A stretch of 64,000 bases of DNA from CAVYVZ01 sp963772065 (GCA_963772065.1 CAVYVZ010000007.1:248001-312000); one strand, 5' to 3'. Numbered from the stretch's first letter, positions 28,810 through 37,971 are shown. Notes: a model not told the origin generated them from the sequence alone. Program-made: numbers and translations.

Positions 28810-29259
28810 GTGAGTCAGCTCTCGTTTTTCGGCTCCGCGGCCGGCGCGTCGGCCACGGCGAACGTGGACGGTGGCTCGCGCGGCAATCCCGGACCGGCCG
28901 GCTACGGCGTCCGTATCGAGCGAGACGATGGAACGATCGTCGAGCTCAAGGAATCACTCCCGCTCGCGACGAACAACGTCGCCGAGTACAACGGTCTGCT
29001 CGCCGCGCTGCGCTGGGCCGCCGAGCACGGCCTCTCCAGGCTGCACGTGCGAGCCGACTCCGAGCTGCTGGTGAAGCAGATGAAGGGCGAGTACCGGGTG
29101 AAGAATCCCGGGCTGCAGCCGCTCTACGAGGAGGCGCGCGCGCTCGCCCGCCAGATCGGCCGCGTGACGTTCGAGCACGTGCGGCGGGAATTCAACAAGG
29201 ACGCTGATCGGCTCGCAAACGAGGCCATGGACGCCGCGGCTCTCGAAGGAAAAAGGTAA
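28810..29259 (+). CDS. RNase H-like protein (reverse-transcriptase-like/RNase HI family)
   Basis: 149 residues. All four acidic positions of an RNase H active site are present: Asp in NVDGGSRGNPGPAGYG, Glu in NNVAEYNGLLAAL, Asp in VRADSELLVKQMKGEY, and Asp in FNKDADRLANEA. It would cut the RNA of RNA-DNA hybrids. The sequence belongs to the short YpdQ/archaeal-like branch rather than classical RnhA. GTG 28810 is the start. Its TAA and the convergent pgeF stop are bridged by a short heptamer array. Confidence 0.88.
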   Translation: MSQLSFFGSAAGASATANVDGGSRGNPGPAGYGVRIERDDGTIVELKESLPLATNNVAEYNGLLAALRWAAEHGLSRLHVRADSELLVKQMKGEYRVKNPGLQPLYEEARALARQIGRVTFEHVRREFNKDADRLANEAMDAAALEGKR

Positions 29260-29282
29260 AAGGCTCTTCATTTTGCCTTGAT
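29249..29282. repeat. Short heptamer array L (AAAAGGT/AAAAGGC)
   Basis: AAGGAAAAAGGTAAAAGGC (29246-29264) has AAAAGGY at period 7, and TTTTGCCTT (29271-29279) is the near-perfect inverse with one G-T pair. It sits across the convergent stop codons of the RNase H-like gene and pgeF, and may act as a two-way terminator. Confidence 0.55.
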
Positions 29283-30056
29283 GATTCCGGCGATTCTGCC
29301 GGCTCTCTCCTTCTCGACCCGGTACGACGGAAACAGTTCAACGTGGCTGGCGGTGCAGAGACCGCACGCGTGGACGTTCTGTTCGTCGAGGCCGGCGAGT
29401 ACCAGCTGATCGCGATTCGCGGCCCAGGTATCGAGCCGGATTTTCGGTTTCTCGTATTCCCCGCGACGCGGTGGGGGCGCAACGAACCAGCGATCGATGA
29501 GATGCCGGGGATGGCCGGCTGCGGCGAACGCGTCCACCAGGTCGGTCCCCACCTCGTAGCAGCACGGGCCGATGCTCGGGCCGATCGCGGCGACCAGATC
29601 TGCGGGGCGAGCGCCGAACTCGCGCGCCAGGGCTTCGACCGCCGCCGTGGCTGCGCCCGCGGCCGTGCCTCGCCATCCGGCATGCGCCGCCGCAACGGCG
29701 CCCGTGCCTGGATCCGCGATGAGAATCGGCACGCAGTCGGCCGCCCGGACTGCGATGGCCACTTGCGAATCGTCTGAGACGAGAACATCCGCCTCGGGCC
29801 TGTCCCGTCCCTCGATGCTCATCCCCCGCCCCTTCCGAACGACGGCTACGCCACGGCCGTGCACCTGGGTGAGTGTTCGAACGCTCGTTGCGCCGATCGC
29901 CTCGGCAACCGTGCGCCACTGCTGCGCTGTCGACAACGCCAGTTGACGCGTCGTAAACAGGTGCGGCGCAATCGTCTGAAGCGGAATGCACCGCAGCGCC
30001 ACGCCCCAGGACTCCTGGACCCACTGGAAGGTATCTGGAACGGAGGGAAGACTCAT
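29268..30056 (-). CDS. pgeF: Peptidoglycan editing factor PgeF (YfiH/laccase-domain protein)
   Basis: 262 residues from ATG 30056. Family metal/catalytic positions: His in TLTQVHGRGV, Cys in VRAADCVPILIAD, His in AAAHAGWRGT. The closing segment VHACGLCTASHVELFPSYR is typical. PgeF hydrolyses L-Ser-containing UDP-MurNAc so that peptidoglycan gets L-Ala; older names are polyphenol oxidase/laccase or purine nucleoside phosphorylase. The frame is open up to 30113, but that would overlap acpS on the other strand. Only 15 bases separate the two divergent starts, so promoters must lie inside the neighbouring coding regions. Confidence 0.9.
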   Translation of the reverse strand: MSLPSVPDTFQWVQESWGVALRCIPLQTIAPHLFTTRQLALSTAQQWRTVAEAIGATSVRTLTQVHGRGVAVVRKGRGMSIEGRDRPEADVLVSDDSQVAIAVRAADCVPILIADPGTGAVAAAHAGWRGTAAGAATAAVEALAREFGARPADLVAAIGPSIGPCCYEVGTDLVDAFAAAGHPRHLIDRWFVAPPPRRGEYEKPKIRLDTWAANRDQLVLAGLDEQNVHACGLCTASHVELFPSYRVEKERAGRIAGIIKAK

Positions 30057-30071
30057 GTACGATGAAGGCGC

Positions 30072-30452
30072 ATGGAGATTATAGGACTCGGCCTCGATGC
30101 CACCGAGATCCACCGTGTCGCGGAAGCCATCGAGCGCTACGGCGAGCGATTCGTGCGTCGCGTGTTCACCGAGGGCGAAATCGCGTATTGCCGGCGGAAG
30201 CGTGACGCCTCGTCATCGTTCGCGGCTCGCTTCGCGGCAAAGGAAGCGGCCATGAAGGCGCTCGGCACGGGGATGTCGCAGGGCGTGTACTGGACCGGCA
30301 TCGAAGTCGTCAGGCGCCACGGTCCCCCCCAGCTCCGCTTCCATGACGGCGCGCTCGTTCGCTTCGAGGCGATGGGCGCGACGGGCTCGCTCCTCACGCT
30401 CACGCACTCGCGCGACCTCGCCATCGCCCACGTGATGCTCACGCGCGCCTAG
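30072..30452 (+). CDS. acpS: Holo-[acyl-carrier-protein] synthase
   Basis: 126 residues; transfers 4'-phosphopantetheine from CoA to acyl carrier protein. Magnesium/CoA motifs are present: GLGLDATEIHRV (Asp at 8) and FAARFAAKEAAMKALGTG (Glu and Lys, about 50-67). The length is standard. ATG 30072 starts the conserved MEIIGLGLD. It is divergent from pgeF. The 161 bases after the stop (30453-30613) hold no gene I can support; an in-frame extension of the next protein into it looks non-native. Confidence 0.95.
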   Translation: MEIIGLGLDATEIHRVAEAIERYGERFVRRVFTEGEIAYCRRKRDASSSFAARFAAKEAAMKALGTGMSQGVYWTGIEVVRRHGPPQLRFHDGALVRFEAMGATGSLLTLTHSRDLAIAHVMLTRA

Positions 30453-30613
30453 ACAACCCGCGTTCACGACCCGGCGATCGCGAGATGGCCCGCCTCTCGC
30501 ACGCTCGTCGTCAGATCGCGGCGGCTGAAGCGGTTACGGCCGCGCCTCGCGCGATCGCTCCGGGCATCCGCCTTGCCTCCTTCGCCGGCAGCCAGCGAAA
30601 CGAGGAGGCGCCC

Positions 30614-30916
30614 GTGACCGTCAAGATTGTTGCGAACGACAAACAGAATCCGCCAGGAAAGCTCGCGGATGCCGAACTGCATTTCACCGATGGCGCCCTC
30701 GAGGGGCTCAAGCTCATTGGCTTCGGCGTGTGGGAGCGCCGCGTCGGCGGCGGCCGGAACGTCACGTTTCCCGCGCGCCAGTACTCGGTGAACGGCGACC
30801 GCCGCAGCTTCTCGCTGCTCCGCCCGATCACGGATTCGACCGCGCAAGACCGCATTCGCCAGATGGTGCTGCAGGCCTACGCGGAGCACGAGGAACGGGC
30901 CGCTGTTGCGACCTAG
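30614..30916 (+). CDS. SpoVG-like small protein, function unknown
   Basis: 100 residues: VKIVANDKQNPPGKLADAEL, then a Gly/hydrophobic strand LKLIGFGVWERR, the segment GRNVTFPARQYSVNGDRRSF, and a C-terminal helix. The strand order with 'NVxFPxR' before a short polar turn recalls SpoVG, an RNA/DNA-binding regulator (compare its 'VAMPSR'), but the match is by pattern only. GTG 30614 is well supported by AGGAGG at 30603-30608, 5 bases upstream; a frame open from 30485 lacks such a site. The stop codon opens the heptamer array E. Confidence 0.72.
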   Translation: MTVKIVANDKQNPPGKLADAELHFTDGALEGLKLIGFGVWERRVGGGRNVTFPARQYSVNGDRRSFSLLRPITDSTAQDRIRQMVLQAYAEHEERAAVAT

Positions 30917-31130
30917 GTCGTACGTCGCTGACGCGACGTAAGGTCAAAGGTCAAAGGTCAAAGGTAAGTGAGGTACAGGTTCGATTCGTGGTGAACCCAC
31001 GCCTCTGGCCTTGCACCATTGACCTGCACCACTGACCTGCACCTTTGACCTACACCTTGATCTGCACCTTTGACCTACACCTAGACCTTTGAACCTGACT
31101 TTTGACCTTTGACCTTTGACCTTTGACCTA
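30914..31130. repeat. Heptamer hairpin array E (AGGTCAA), largest in the window
   Basis: Immediately after the SpoVG-like stop, a perfect hairpin TACGTCGC-TGAC-GCGACGTA (30921-30940) is followed by AGGTCAA x3 at period 7 (30941-30963). After a loop of about 50 bases, the inverse TTGACCT-type words run over 31021-31130, with four exact 7-base steps at the end. The stop codon (TAG) of the convergent radical SAM gene is formed by the last bases of the array. Confidence 0.8.
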
Positions 31131-32870
31131 TTGAAGAACAGGCAACAGCTTCAAGTTCTCTTTCGCCCGTTTCGGAGGAAGCGTCCATTCCTCCCGAAGC
31201 GCTTTGTCGAACTCGCTTCGGAAGAAGCTGTCCTTCATCCCGCCGTCGATGATGTCCCACGGCAGGACCGCGTCACCGGAGCGATCGCGGAAGACGTAGA
31301 AGTCTGCGTCGACGCCAACCTCCGCGCACGCCGCGCGCCAGTTGCCGCCGTTGCGTTCGGCGGCTTCGATGACGGGCGCGACCCGCCGGTCGCCGAGGGA
31401 CAGCAACGCCTGGTAAAAGGAATGACGCTCCGACTTGATGTTGAAGTAGACGTTGTCGACGCCGCTCATCAGCGAGCGCATTCGCTTCATCTTCCGCTGA
31501 ATGCTGGTGGAATCTTCCATCGGCAGCCGCTGATACGCCGTCCCGGGCTTTGGCACCAGCGGGTTCACGCTGCCAACGATCGTGCCGACCCGCCCGCGCG
31601 GCTTCGCGTGCGCCAGCATGATCGCGCGGAGCTGCAGCGTGAGGTCGCGAATGGCCACCAGGTCCTCGTCGGTCTCCGTCGGCAGGCCGATCATGTAGTA
31701 CAGCTTCAGGCTCTCCATCCCCTGGCCGAAGATCGTCTCGGCGGCCGCCAGGATCTCGTCGTTGGTGACCGTCTTGTTGATGACGCGACGCAGCCGGTCC
31801 GAGCCGGTCTCGGGAGCGATGGTGATCGAGCGCTCGCCGCTCTCTCGAAGGAGGCGCACGATCGTCGGCGTGAGGTCGTCGAGGCGCAGCGACGCAGGGC
31901 TGATCGAATAGCCCATGCCGGCCAGGCGCGTGAGGATCTCCTCGATGTCCGGGTGATCGCACAGCGCGATCGACACGAGGCCGGCGCGGCGGGAGTAGGT
32001 CTTCGCGCGCTCCGCCAGCTCGAGGATCCGCTCCTTCGGAAAGGCGCGAACCGGCAGGTAGTTGTAGCCCGCCCAGCAGAAGCGGCACAGGTTCGCGCAT
32101 CCACGAACGACCTCGACGAGAAACCGCGAGCCGAACTCCGTGTCGGGCGTGAAGATCGTCGTGGCCGGCGGATCCACCGCGTCGGTGGTCTTGAGGGCCG
32201 CTTTCTTCACCACGGCGGGCGCGCCCGTGCCGTCGCGCGGCACGAAGGCGCGAATCGCTCCGTCCACGTACTGGACGTCATAGAACGACGGCACGTAGAA
32301 CCCGCGCTCCTGCGCCAGCCTGCGCAGAAGGTCGTCGCGGTCGGACGCCGCGTTGAACGCCTCCAGAAGCGACGGGATCAGCACCTCGCCCTCGCCGGCG
32401 GCGATCACGTCGGCAAAAGACGCGAGCGGCTCGGGGTTCACGAACGTGACGGCGCCGCCAATCATTACCAGCGGGTCGTGCTCGGTGCGAGCGTCCGCGC
32501 GCATGGGAATGCCGGCCATCCGCAGGATTGTGAGCACGTTCGTATAGTCCCATTCGAACGACACCGAGAACGCCACGATGTCGAACTCCGAAACGGGCGT
32601 CTGCGATTCGAGGCTCAGCAGCGGGCTGCCCGACTTGATCTGCGCGGCCAGCTCCTGCTTCGGCGGCAGGAACACCCGCTCGCAGACGATGCCATCCTGC
32701 GCGTTGAAGAGGGTGTAAACCGTCTGGAACCCGAGGTTCGACATCCCCACGAAGTAGGTGTTCGGGAACACCAGCGCGACGCGCAGCCGGCCGCCGTGCG
32801 GCTTGCGTACGTATCCCACCTCCTTCGAGAGGATCTCGCGCGCACGCTCACGCTGCTGCCAGTGGGTCAT
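31128..32870 (-). CDS. B12-binding-domain radical SAM protein (TIGR03960-like)
   Basis: 580 residues. An N-terminal cobalamin-binding-like Rossmann domain (LRVALVFPNTYFVGMSNLGF at about 30-49, VMIGGAVTFVNPEP at about 135-148) is followed by a radical SAM domain with CANLCRFC at about 257-264 (CxxxCxxC), SIAPASLRLDDL-type and IAPETGSDRLRRVINK motifs. Homologues are fused or paired with DUF2344 proteins of unknown reaction; no partner is here. It is the gene downstream of ftsZ, 138 bases away, with its own start region (32871-33008, no clear promoter). Confidence 0.85.
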   Translation of the reverse strand: MTHWQQRERAREILSKEVGYVRKPHGGRLRVALVFPNTYFVGMSNLGFQTVYTLFNAQDGIVCERVFLPPKQELAAQIKSGSPLLSLESQTPVSEFDIVAFSVSFEWDYTNVLTILRMAGIPMRADARTEHDPLVMIGGAVTFVNPEPLASFADVIAAGEGEVLIPSLLEAFNAASDRDDLLRRLAQERGFYVPSFYDVQYVDGAIRAFVPRDGTGAPAVVKKAALKTTDAVDPPATTIFTPDTEFGSRFLVEVVRGCANLCRFCWAGYNYLPVRAFPKERILELAERAKTYSRRAGLVSIALCDHPDIEEILTRLAGMGYSISPASLRLDDLTPTIVRLLRESGERSITIAPETGSDRLRRVINKTVTNDEILAAAETIFGQGMESLKLYYMIGLPTETDEDLVAIRDLTLQLRAIMLAHAKPRGRVGTIVGSVNPLVPKPGTAYQRLPMEDSTSIQRKMKRMRSLMSGVDNVYFNIKSERHSFYQALLSLGDRRVAPVIEAAERNGGNWRAACAEVGVDADFYVFRDRSGDAVLPWDIIDGGMKDSFFRSEFDKALREEWTLPPKRAKENLKLLPVLQ

Positions 32871-33008
32871 GAATACCGGTAGTGTGACAGGAACACGCTG
32901 AAACGGAGAACGACAGGAGCCCAGGTCCGCGAGCTCCGGCTGCGACGCCGGCGCTCGCGAACGCGCTGGATTTACTTAGTGTATCAGGCGAGGCAGACCC
33001 GCGGCCGC

Positions 33009-34357
33009 TCAGCTCTGGCGCCGCAGGAACGCGGGCACGTCCAGCGGCGATCTGAGCTCGAGGTCGTCGTCGTGCGTTGATTTCGCCCCTGACACCGCCC
33101 CCACTCCGGCCCCGGTGAGCGGGCCCGTGGTGGTATTGGGCAACGTAAGGTCAATCTGCGGCCGGCGCCCGACGTTCAGCGGCGCGCCACCCCCGCCCCC
33201 ATGCGGGCCGCTCACATGCATCGTGCCCTGGCCGCTGGCATGCGCGAGCGGCTGCTCCATCTGGTGCTCCGCGACCCTCGCCGCCAGATGCGCCGTGTAA
33301 TTGTGCAGGTCGACCGGCGTCTGCATCGCCGCCGCGGGCACGTGGCGCGCGCTGCCGCGCCGCTCGAACCCGGTGGCAATCACCGTGATCTTCACGCGGC
33401 CCTGCAGGCTGGGATCCACGACCGCGCCGAAGATGATGTTCGCGTCCTCGTGCGCCGCTTCCTGGATGATGCTCGACGCCTCGTTCACCTCCATCAGCGA
33501 CATGTCGGCCCCGCCCGTGACGTTGATGATCACGCCGCGCGCGCCGTTCACGGAGCTGTCCTCGAGCAATGGGCTGGAGATGGCCTTCTGCGCGGCGGTG
33601 ACGGCGCGGCCGTCGCCCTCCGCGGTCCCCGTCCCCATCATCGCGACGCCCATGCCCGACATGATCGTCTTGACGTCGGCGAAGTCGAGGTTGATGAGCC
33701 CGGGCACCAGAATCAGATCCGAGATCCCCTGAATCGCCTGACGCAGCACGTCGTCAGCCACGATGAACGCCTCGTGCATCGTGGTGCGGCGGTCGATGAT
33801 GGAGAGCAGCCGCTCGTTGGGGATCGTGATCACCGTGTCCACGCACTCGCGCAGCGCCTCGAGCCCCGCTTCGGCTTGTATCGCGCGCTTCTTGCCCTCG
33901 AACTTGAACGGCTTCGTCACGACGGCAATGGTCAGCGCGCCGAGCTCGCTCGCCAGGCTCGCGATCACCGGAGCCGCGCCGGTGCCCGTGCCGCCGCCCA
34001 TCCCCGTGGTGACGAAGATCATGTCGGCGCCGGACAGCACCTGAATCAGGTTGTCGGTGTCCTCGAGCGCCGCCTGGCGTCCGACGTTCGGATCGGCCCC
34101 CGCACCGAGCCCCTTCGTGAGCTTGCTGCCGATCTGAATCTTCTGACCTGCCTTGTTGTGATCGAGCGCCTGGAGGTCGGTGTTGGCGACGATGAACTCC
34201 ACGCCCCCGAGCCCCTGGTCGACCATGCGGTTGACGGCGTTGCCTCCGCCACCGCCGACACCGATGACTTTGATCTTCGCGCCCGTCCGCGCGTCCGGGT
34301 CGATCGTGAGCCGCAGCCGTTCGTCTGCGCGCCCCTTTGGGCCTCGAGCTTAGCCAT
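33009..34357 (-). CDS. ftsZ: Cell division protein FtsZ (one frameshift)
   Basis: About 449 residues; tubulin-like GTPase that forms the division ring. The GTP loop GVGGGGGNAVNRM, tubulin signature GGGTGTGAAP and NLDFADVKTIM are intact. The C-terminal peptide DVPAFLRRQ that docks FtsA/ZipA partners ends the protein, after a Gly/Pro linker. The true start is ATG 34357 (MAKLEAQRGAQTN) with AGGAGG at 34365-34370. A base is missing near 34316-34318; the conserved RLRLTIDPDARTGAKIKVIG lies in the other frame, which has no start codon. Starting at the internal ATG 34226 would delete the GTP-binding loop. Confidence 0.93.
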
Positions 34358-34370
34358 CCGTGCCTCCTGC

Positions 34371-34441
34371 CATTTGTGATCGCGATTTGTGATTTGTGAT
34401 TTGTTCCGCAAGCCGCCAATCACAAATCCTCAAATCAATCA
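34371..34441. repeat. Heptamer hairpin array F (GATTTGT) between ftsA and ftsZ
   Basis: 34373-34404 holds GATTTGT-type words at period 7, and 34418-34441 the inverse (AATCACAAATC, CTCAAATC, AATCAAA) around a 13-base loop. On the coding strand it begins in the last codons of ftsA, includes its TGA stop, and ends just before the ftsZ ribosome-binding site. Confidence 0.75.
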
Positions 34442-35670
34442 AAGAACTCCCTGAAGATTCCCCGCAGCCGGCCGGCCACACGGCCGAATGCGCCTGCTCC
34501 CACTCGCACCGGTTCTGGGGCGCGATTGCGGTGCGCATACAACGCGAGCCCCACCGGCGTGCCGAACGTCGGGCTGCTCACGTGATCCGCCAGGCCGCCG
34601 ACCCCCGTCGGCGATCCACGACGGATCGGAAGATCGAAAATCTGTTCGGCGATCTCCGGCATGCCTTCGAGGATGGCGCCCCCTCCCGTCAGCACGATGC
34701 CGGAGTTCAACGACTTCTCGTATCCCGCTCGCCGAATCTCGTCCCACACCAGATGGAAGATCTCCTCTGCCCGCGGCTGAAGGATCTCGGAGAGGATCCG
34801 CCGCGCCATCACGCGCGGCTTGCGCCCGCCGACGCTCGCCACTTCGATTGTCTCGTCCTCGTCAACCATGGCCGACAACGCGCACCCATATTTGCGCTTG
34901 ACTTTTTCCGCATCGGGGATCGGCGTCCGCAAACCGACGGCGATGTCGTTGGTGAAGTGATCGCCTCCGACCGGGACCACGCCCGTGTGCCACAGGCTGC
35001 CGCGCTCCCAGATGGCAATGTCCGCCGTGCCGCCGCCGATGTCCACCAGCGCGACGCCCAGCTCCTTCTCGTCCGGGGTGAGCACCGTCTCGCTCGCGGC
35101 CAGCTGCTCGGTGACCATGTCCTGCACACCCACGCTCGCGCGGTTGACGCACGCGATGATGTTCTGCGTCGAGGAAACCGCGCCGGTGACGATGTGGACG
35201 TTGACCTCGAGGCGGGCGCCGGTCATGCCGACCGGCGCGCCGATGCCGTCCTGCTCGTCGACCACGAAGTCCTGCGGCAGGACGTGGAGGATCTCGCGTC
35301 CCGTCGGCAGCGCCACGGCCTTGGCGGCGTCGATCGCGCGCCGCACGTCCTCCCGGGTGATCTCGCGGTTCTTGCCGGCCACGGCAATCACGCCGCGGCT
35401 GTTGAAGCCCTTGATGTGCGGTCCCGAGAGCGCCAGGTGGACCGAGTCCACCTCGACGCCCGCCATCAGCTCGGCCTCCTCGATCGCCTTCTTGATCGAG
35501 TCGACGGCCGTATCCACATTCACGACCACGCCGCGTTTGATCCCGCGCGATTCGGCCAGCCCGATCCCCACGATGTCCAGGCTCCCGTCGTCGAGGCTCT
35601 CCCCGACGACGGCGCAGACCTTCGACGTACCCACGTCGAGCCCGACGATGTAACGCTCTCTCCGCGCCAC
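34435..35670 (-). CDS. ftsA: Cell division protein FtsA
   Basis: 411-residue actin-like ATPase that anchors FtsZ to the membrane. Seen: phosphate-1 loop VGLDVGTSKVCAVVG, the 1C domain (about 85-165), phosphate-2 loop VDIGGGTADIAIW, adenosine motif IVLTGGGAILEGMPE, and the amphipathic C-terminal helix RVAGRLRGIFREFFD used for membrane binding. The start is GTG 35670, sharing its G with the ftsQ TAG stop (TAGTG). The last codons lie in heptamer array F. Confidence 0.96.
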   Translation of the reverse strand: MARRERYIVGLDVGTSKVCAVVGESLDDGSLDIVGIGLAESRGIKRGVVVNVDTAVDSIKKAIEEAELMAGVEVDSVHLALSGPHIKGFNSRGVIAVAGKNREITREDVRRAIDAAKAVALPTGREILHVLPQDFVVDEQDGIGAPVGMTGARLEVNVHIVTGAVSSTQNIIACVNRASVGVQDMVTEQLAASETVLTPDEKELGVALVDIGGGTADIAIWERGSLWHTGVVPVGGDHFTNDIAVGLRTPIPDAEKVKRKYGCALSAMVDEDETIEVASVGGRKPRVMARRILSEILQPRAEEIFHLVWDEIRRAGYEKSLNSGIVLTGGGAILEGMPEIAEQIFDLPIRRGSPTGVGGLADHVSSPTFGTPVGLALYAHRNRAPEPVRVGAGAFGRVAGRLRGIFREFFD

Positions 35671-36572
35671 TAATCCTCCCCGCCTCGCCCCTGTCGCCTC
35701 GCCCCTGGCCGCTCGCGCCTCGCTTTGCGCCCCTCGCTCCTCGCTCCTCGCCCCTGAGGTGAGGCCTGCGGCCTCACGTAGATCCGGTCGTCGAAGCGCA
35801 AGTCGACGTAGTCGATGTCGGCCACGCGTTCGCGCAGTGCCGGCGCCAGATCGACGTACGACTGCAGGCGCTCGACGAACTGGTCGTCGCCGAGGCGTAC
35901 GAGCGCCGGATCGCTTTTCAGGATCACCACGGCGTCTCGGGAATCGCGCACGTCCACCTGCGACACGCGCATGGCGAGGTCGGGGTGGGCTTCGAGCGAG
36001 AAGAGCAGGCGCGCCGCCAGCGCCGCGCGTGTCTCGTCGATGAGCGGGCTGCCGTCGCGCGGCGGGCCGGCGAGGCCGTCGATGATCGGCAGGTCGAACT
36101 CTGCGTAGTTCGGGCCGAACTCGTCAATGATCGTGCCCTGCTGATCGATGAGATACAGGTGGTCGCCCAGGCGCCCGATTCCCATCGGCTGACGCTCGAC
36201 GATCGCGACGGCAATCGTCGAGGGCAGAACGCGCCGCATCGCCGCGCTGCCGACCCACGGCGACGCCATCAGCTTCCGCCGCCACGATTCCAGATCGGCC
36301 GTCACCATGCTCCGCCCGCGCAGGCCGTCCATCAGCGCCACGACTTCGCCCTTCGAGAGGCGCACGTTCCCGCTCACGGTGATGCGCGTCACCTGCAGCG
36401 CCTCGGCCGACAGCACGAGGTGCGCGCCGCGATACGCGCCGTACAGCGCGAGCGCCACCGCCACGGACAAACGCGCGACCGGCCATCCCCGCCCCGTCCA
36501 CGGGCGGCGCCGCCGCGCGGGCCTCACGTGCGAGCGGCGGAAGCGCCTGTCGGACGGCGCGGCAACCGGCAT
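35670..36572 (-). CDS. ftsQ: Cell division protein FtsQ (DivIB family) with array-encoded basic tail
   Basis: 300 residues. Short basic cytoplasmic start, one membrane helix (about 32-50, VARLSVAVALALYGAYRG), a POTRA domain (LQVTRITVSGNVRLSKGEVV) and a beta domain ending VDLRFDDRIYVRPQ. FtsQ links FtsL/FtsB to the divisome. The last 30 or so residues (from QASPQGRGARSE) are Arg/Gly/Ala rich and are encoded by heptamer array G; ordinary FtsQ proteins end near VRP, so this tail may be array read-through or the result of an indel. It overlaps murC (TGATG) and ftsA (TAGTG). Confidence 0.88.
   Translation of the reverse strand: MPVAAPSDRRFRRSHVRPARRRRPWTGRGWPVARLSVAVALALYGAYRGAHLVLSAEALQVTRITVSGNVRLSKGEVVALMDGLRGRSMVTADLESWRRKLMASPWVGSAAMRRVLPSTIAVAIVERQPMGIGRLGDHLYLIDQQGTIIDEFGPNYAEFDLPIIDGLAGPPRDGSPLIDETRAALAARLLFSLEAHPDLAMRVSQVDVRDSRDAVVILKSDPALVRLGDDQFVERLQSYVDLAPALRERVADIDYVDLRFDDRIYVRPQASPQGRGARSEGRKARRERPGARRQGRGGED
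35676..35775. repeat. Heptamer array G (CTCGCTC) inside the 3' end of ftsQ
   Basis: CTCGCTC, CTCGCTC, CTCGCCC at exact period 7 (about 35732-35752) with further decayed copies CTCGCCC CTGTCGC CTCGCCC CTGGCCG (35684-35712). GAGGTGAGGC (35756-35765) is a partial inverse, next to a GAGGC-CTGC-GGCCTC hairpin. It is read as protein in the ftsQ frame, unlike all other arrays here. Confidence 0.65.
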
Positions 36573-37971
36573 CAGCGCGCTCCTCTCCGCTCGAGCGCCT
36601 CGACGAGACGCTTCGGCACGCTGCCGATCGATCCCGCGCCGAGTGTGATGACGGCGTCGCCGGGCTTTGCGAGCTCCAGCACCGTGGGCACCACATCGTC
36701 GAGCGCTTTCGCCAGCCGGACGGGCCTGCCGGATCCCGCCCGAATGGCATCGGCAAGCGCTTCCACCGTGATGCCGGGCAGCGGCTCCTCGCTCGCCGCG
36801 TAGATGTCGGTGAGCACGATGTCGTCGGCCTCGCGCAGGGCGGGGCCGAACTCCGCCATCAGCTGCTGCGTGCGGGAGTAGCGGTGCGGCTGGAAGGCCA
36901 CGACCAACCGGCGCCCAAGAGAGGTCCTGGCCGCCTCGAGCACCGCCGCGATCTCGGTTGGATGATGTCCATAGTCGTCGATCACCAGGACGCCATCGCG
37001 CTCGGCGTACCGCTCGAACCGACGCTCCGCGCCCTGGAACTCTGCGAGCGCGGACGCGACCTTCGAGAACTCGACGCCGAGCTGGTCGGCGACGGCCACC
37101 GCGGCGAGCGCGTTCTGCAGATTGTGGCGGCCTGGAACAGGAAGCTGGAGCTCGCCCAGGCCGCTCGTCCGCCGCCGCTCCGCCGATGCACGCGGCACCG
37201 CCCGCCAAAGCTTCCGAGCCTGACGTCGGTCGCGAGGAAATCAGCGGTCGCGTTCTCCAACCCGTACGTCACCAACTTGCGCCGCACGCTCGCGAATATC
37301 TCGCGCAGATGCCGATCGTCCGCGCACGCCACGACGGCGCCGTAGAACGGCACCTTGTTCGCGAAGTCCGCGAACGCCTGCTGCAGGTCGGCAAAGCTGC
37401 CGTAGCTCTCCATGTGCTCGTGGTCGATGTTCGTAATCACCGCAATGGCGGGCGAGAGGGCCAGGAACGACCGGTCGCTCTCGTCCGCTTCCGCCACCAG
37501 ATACTCGCCGCCGCCGAGCCGCGCGTTGCTTCCAAAGGCGCTCAGTCGTCCTCCGATCACCGCCGTCGGGTCGAGCCCCGCGCGCTCGAGCACCAACGCA
37601 ATCATCGACGTCGTCGTGGTCTTGCCGTGCGCGCCCGCTACCGCGATCGAGAACCGGAGCCGCATCAACTCGGCGAGCATCTCGGCCCGTGGGATCACCG
37701 GAATCTTCCGGCGATGTGCCTCGGCCACTTCCGGATTCGCCGGCTTCACCGCCGATGTCACGACGACGACGTCCGCCGTCCCGACGTTCGCCGCCGCATG
37801 GCCCTGATGGACCACGATGCCGAAGCGCGACGACAACCGATCGGTGATCTCCGACTTCTTCGCATCCGACCCCGTGACCGTGTATCCCAGGTTCGCCAGC
37901 AGCTCCGCGATGCCGCTCATCCCAATTCCGCCGATGCCCACGAAATGCACCCAGCGCGTCTTGCCAAGCAT
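36572..37971 (-). CDS. murC: UDP-N-acetylmuramate-L-alanine ligase (one frameshift)
   Basis: About 466 residues; adds L-Ala to UDP-MurNAc using ATP. HFVGIGGIGMSGIAELL at the start binds the nucleotide, AVAGAHGKTTTTSMI (about 112-126) is the ATP loop, EADESDRSFL and TNIDHEHMESYG follow. The C-terminal domain shows IDDYGHHPTEIAAVL and AFQPHRYSRTQQL. The frame breaks near 37155-37165, between FGGRCRVHRRSGG and SGLGELQLPVPGRHNLQ; both sides are conserved. ATG 37971 overlaps the murG stop (TGATG). murB, often next to murC in dcw clusters, is absent. Confidence 0.93.

Noticed and set aside
30485..30613. Upstream extension of the SpoVG-like protein to ATG 30485
   Set aside because: Residues are Ala/Arg rich with no conserved look, and a strong AGGAGG serves GTG 30614.
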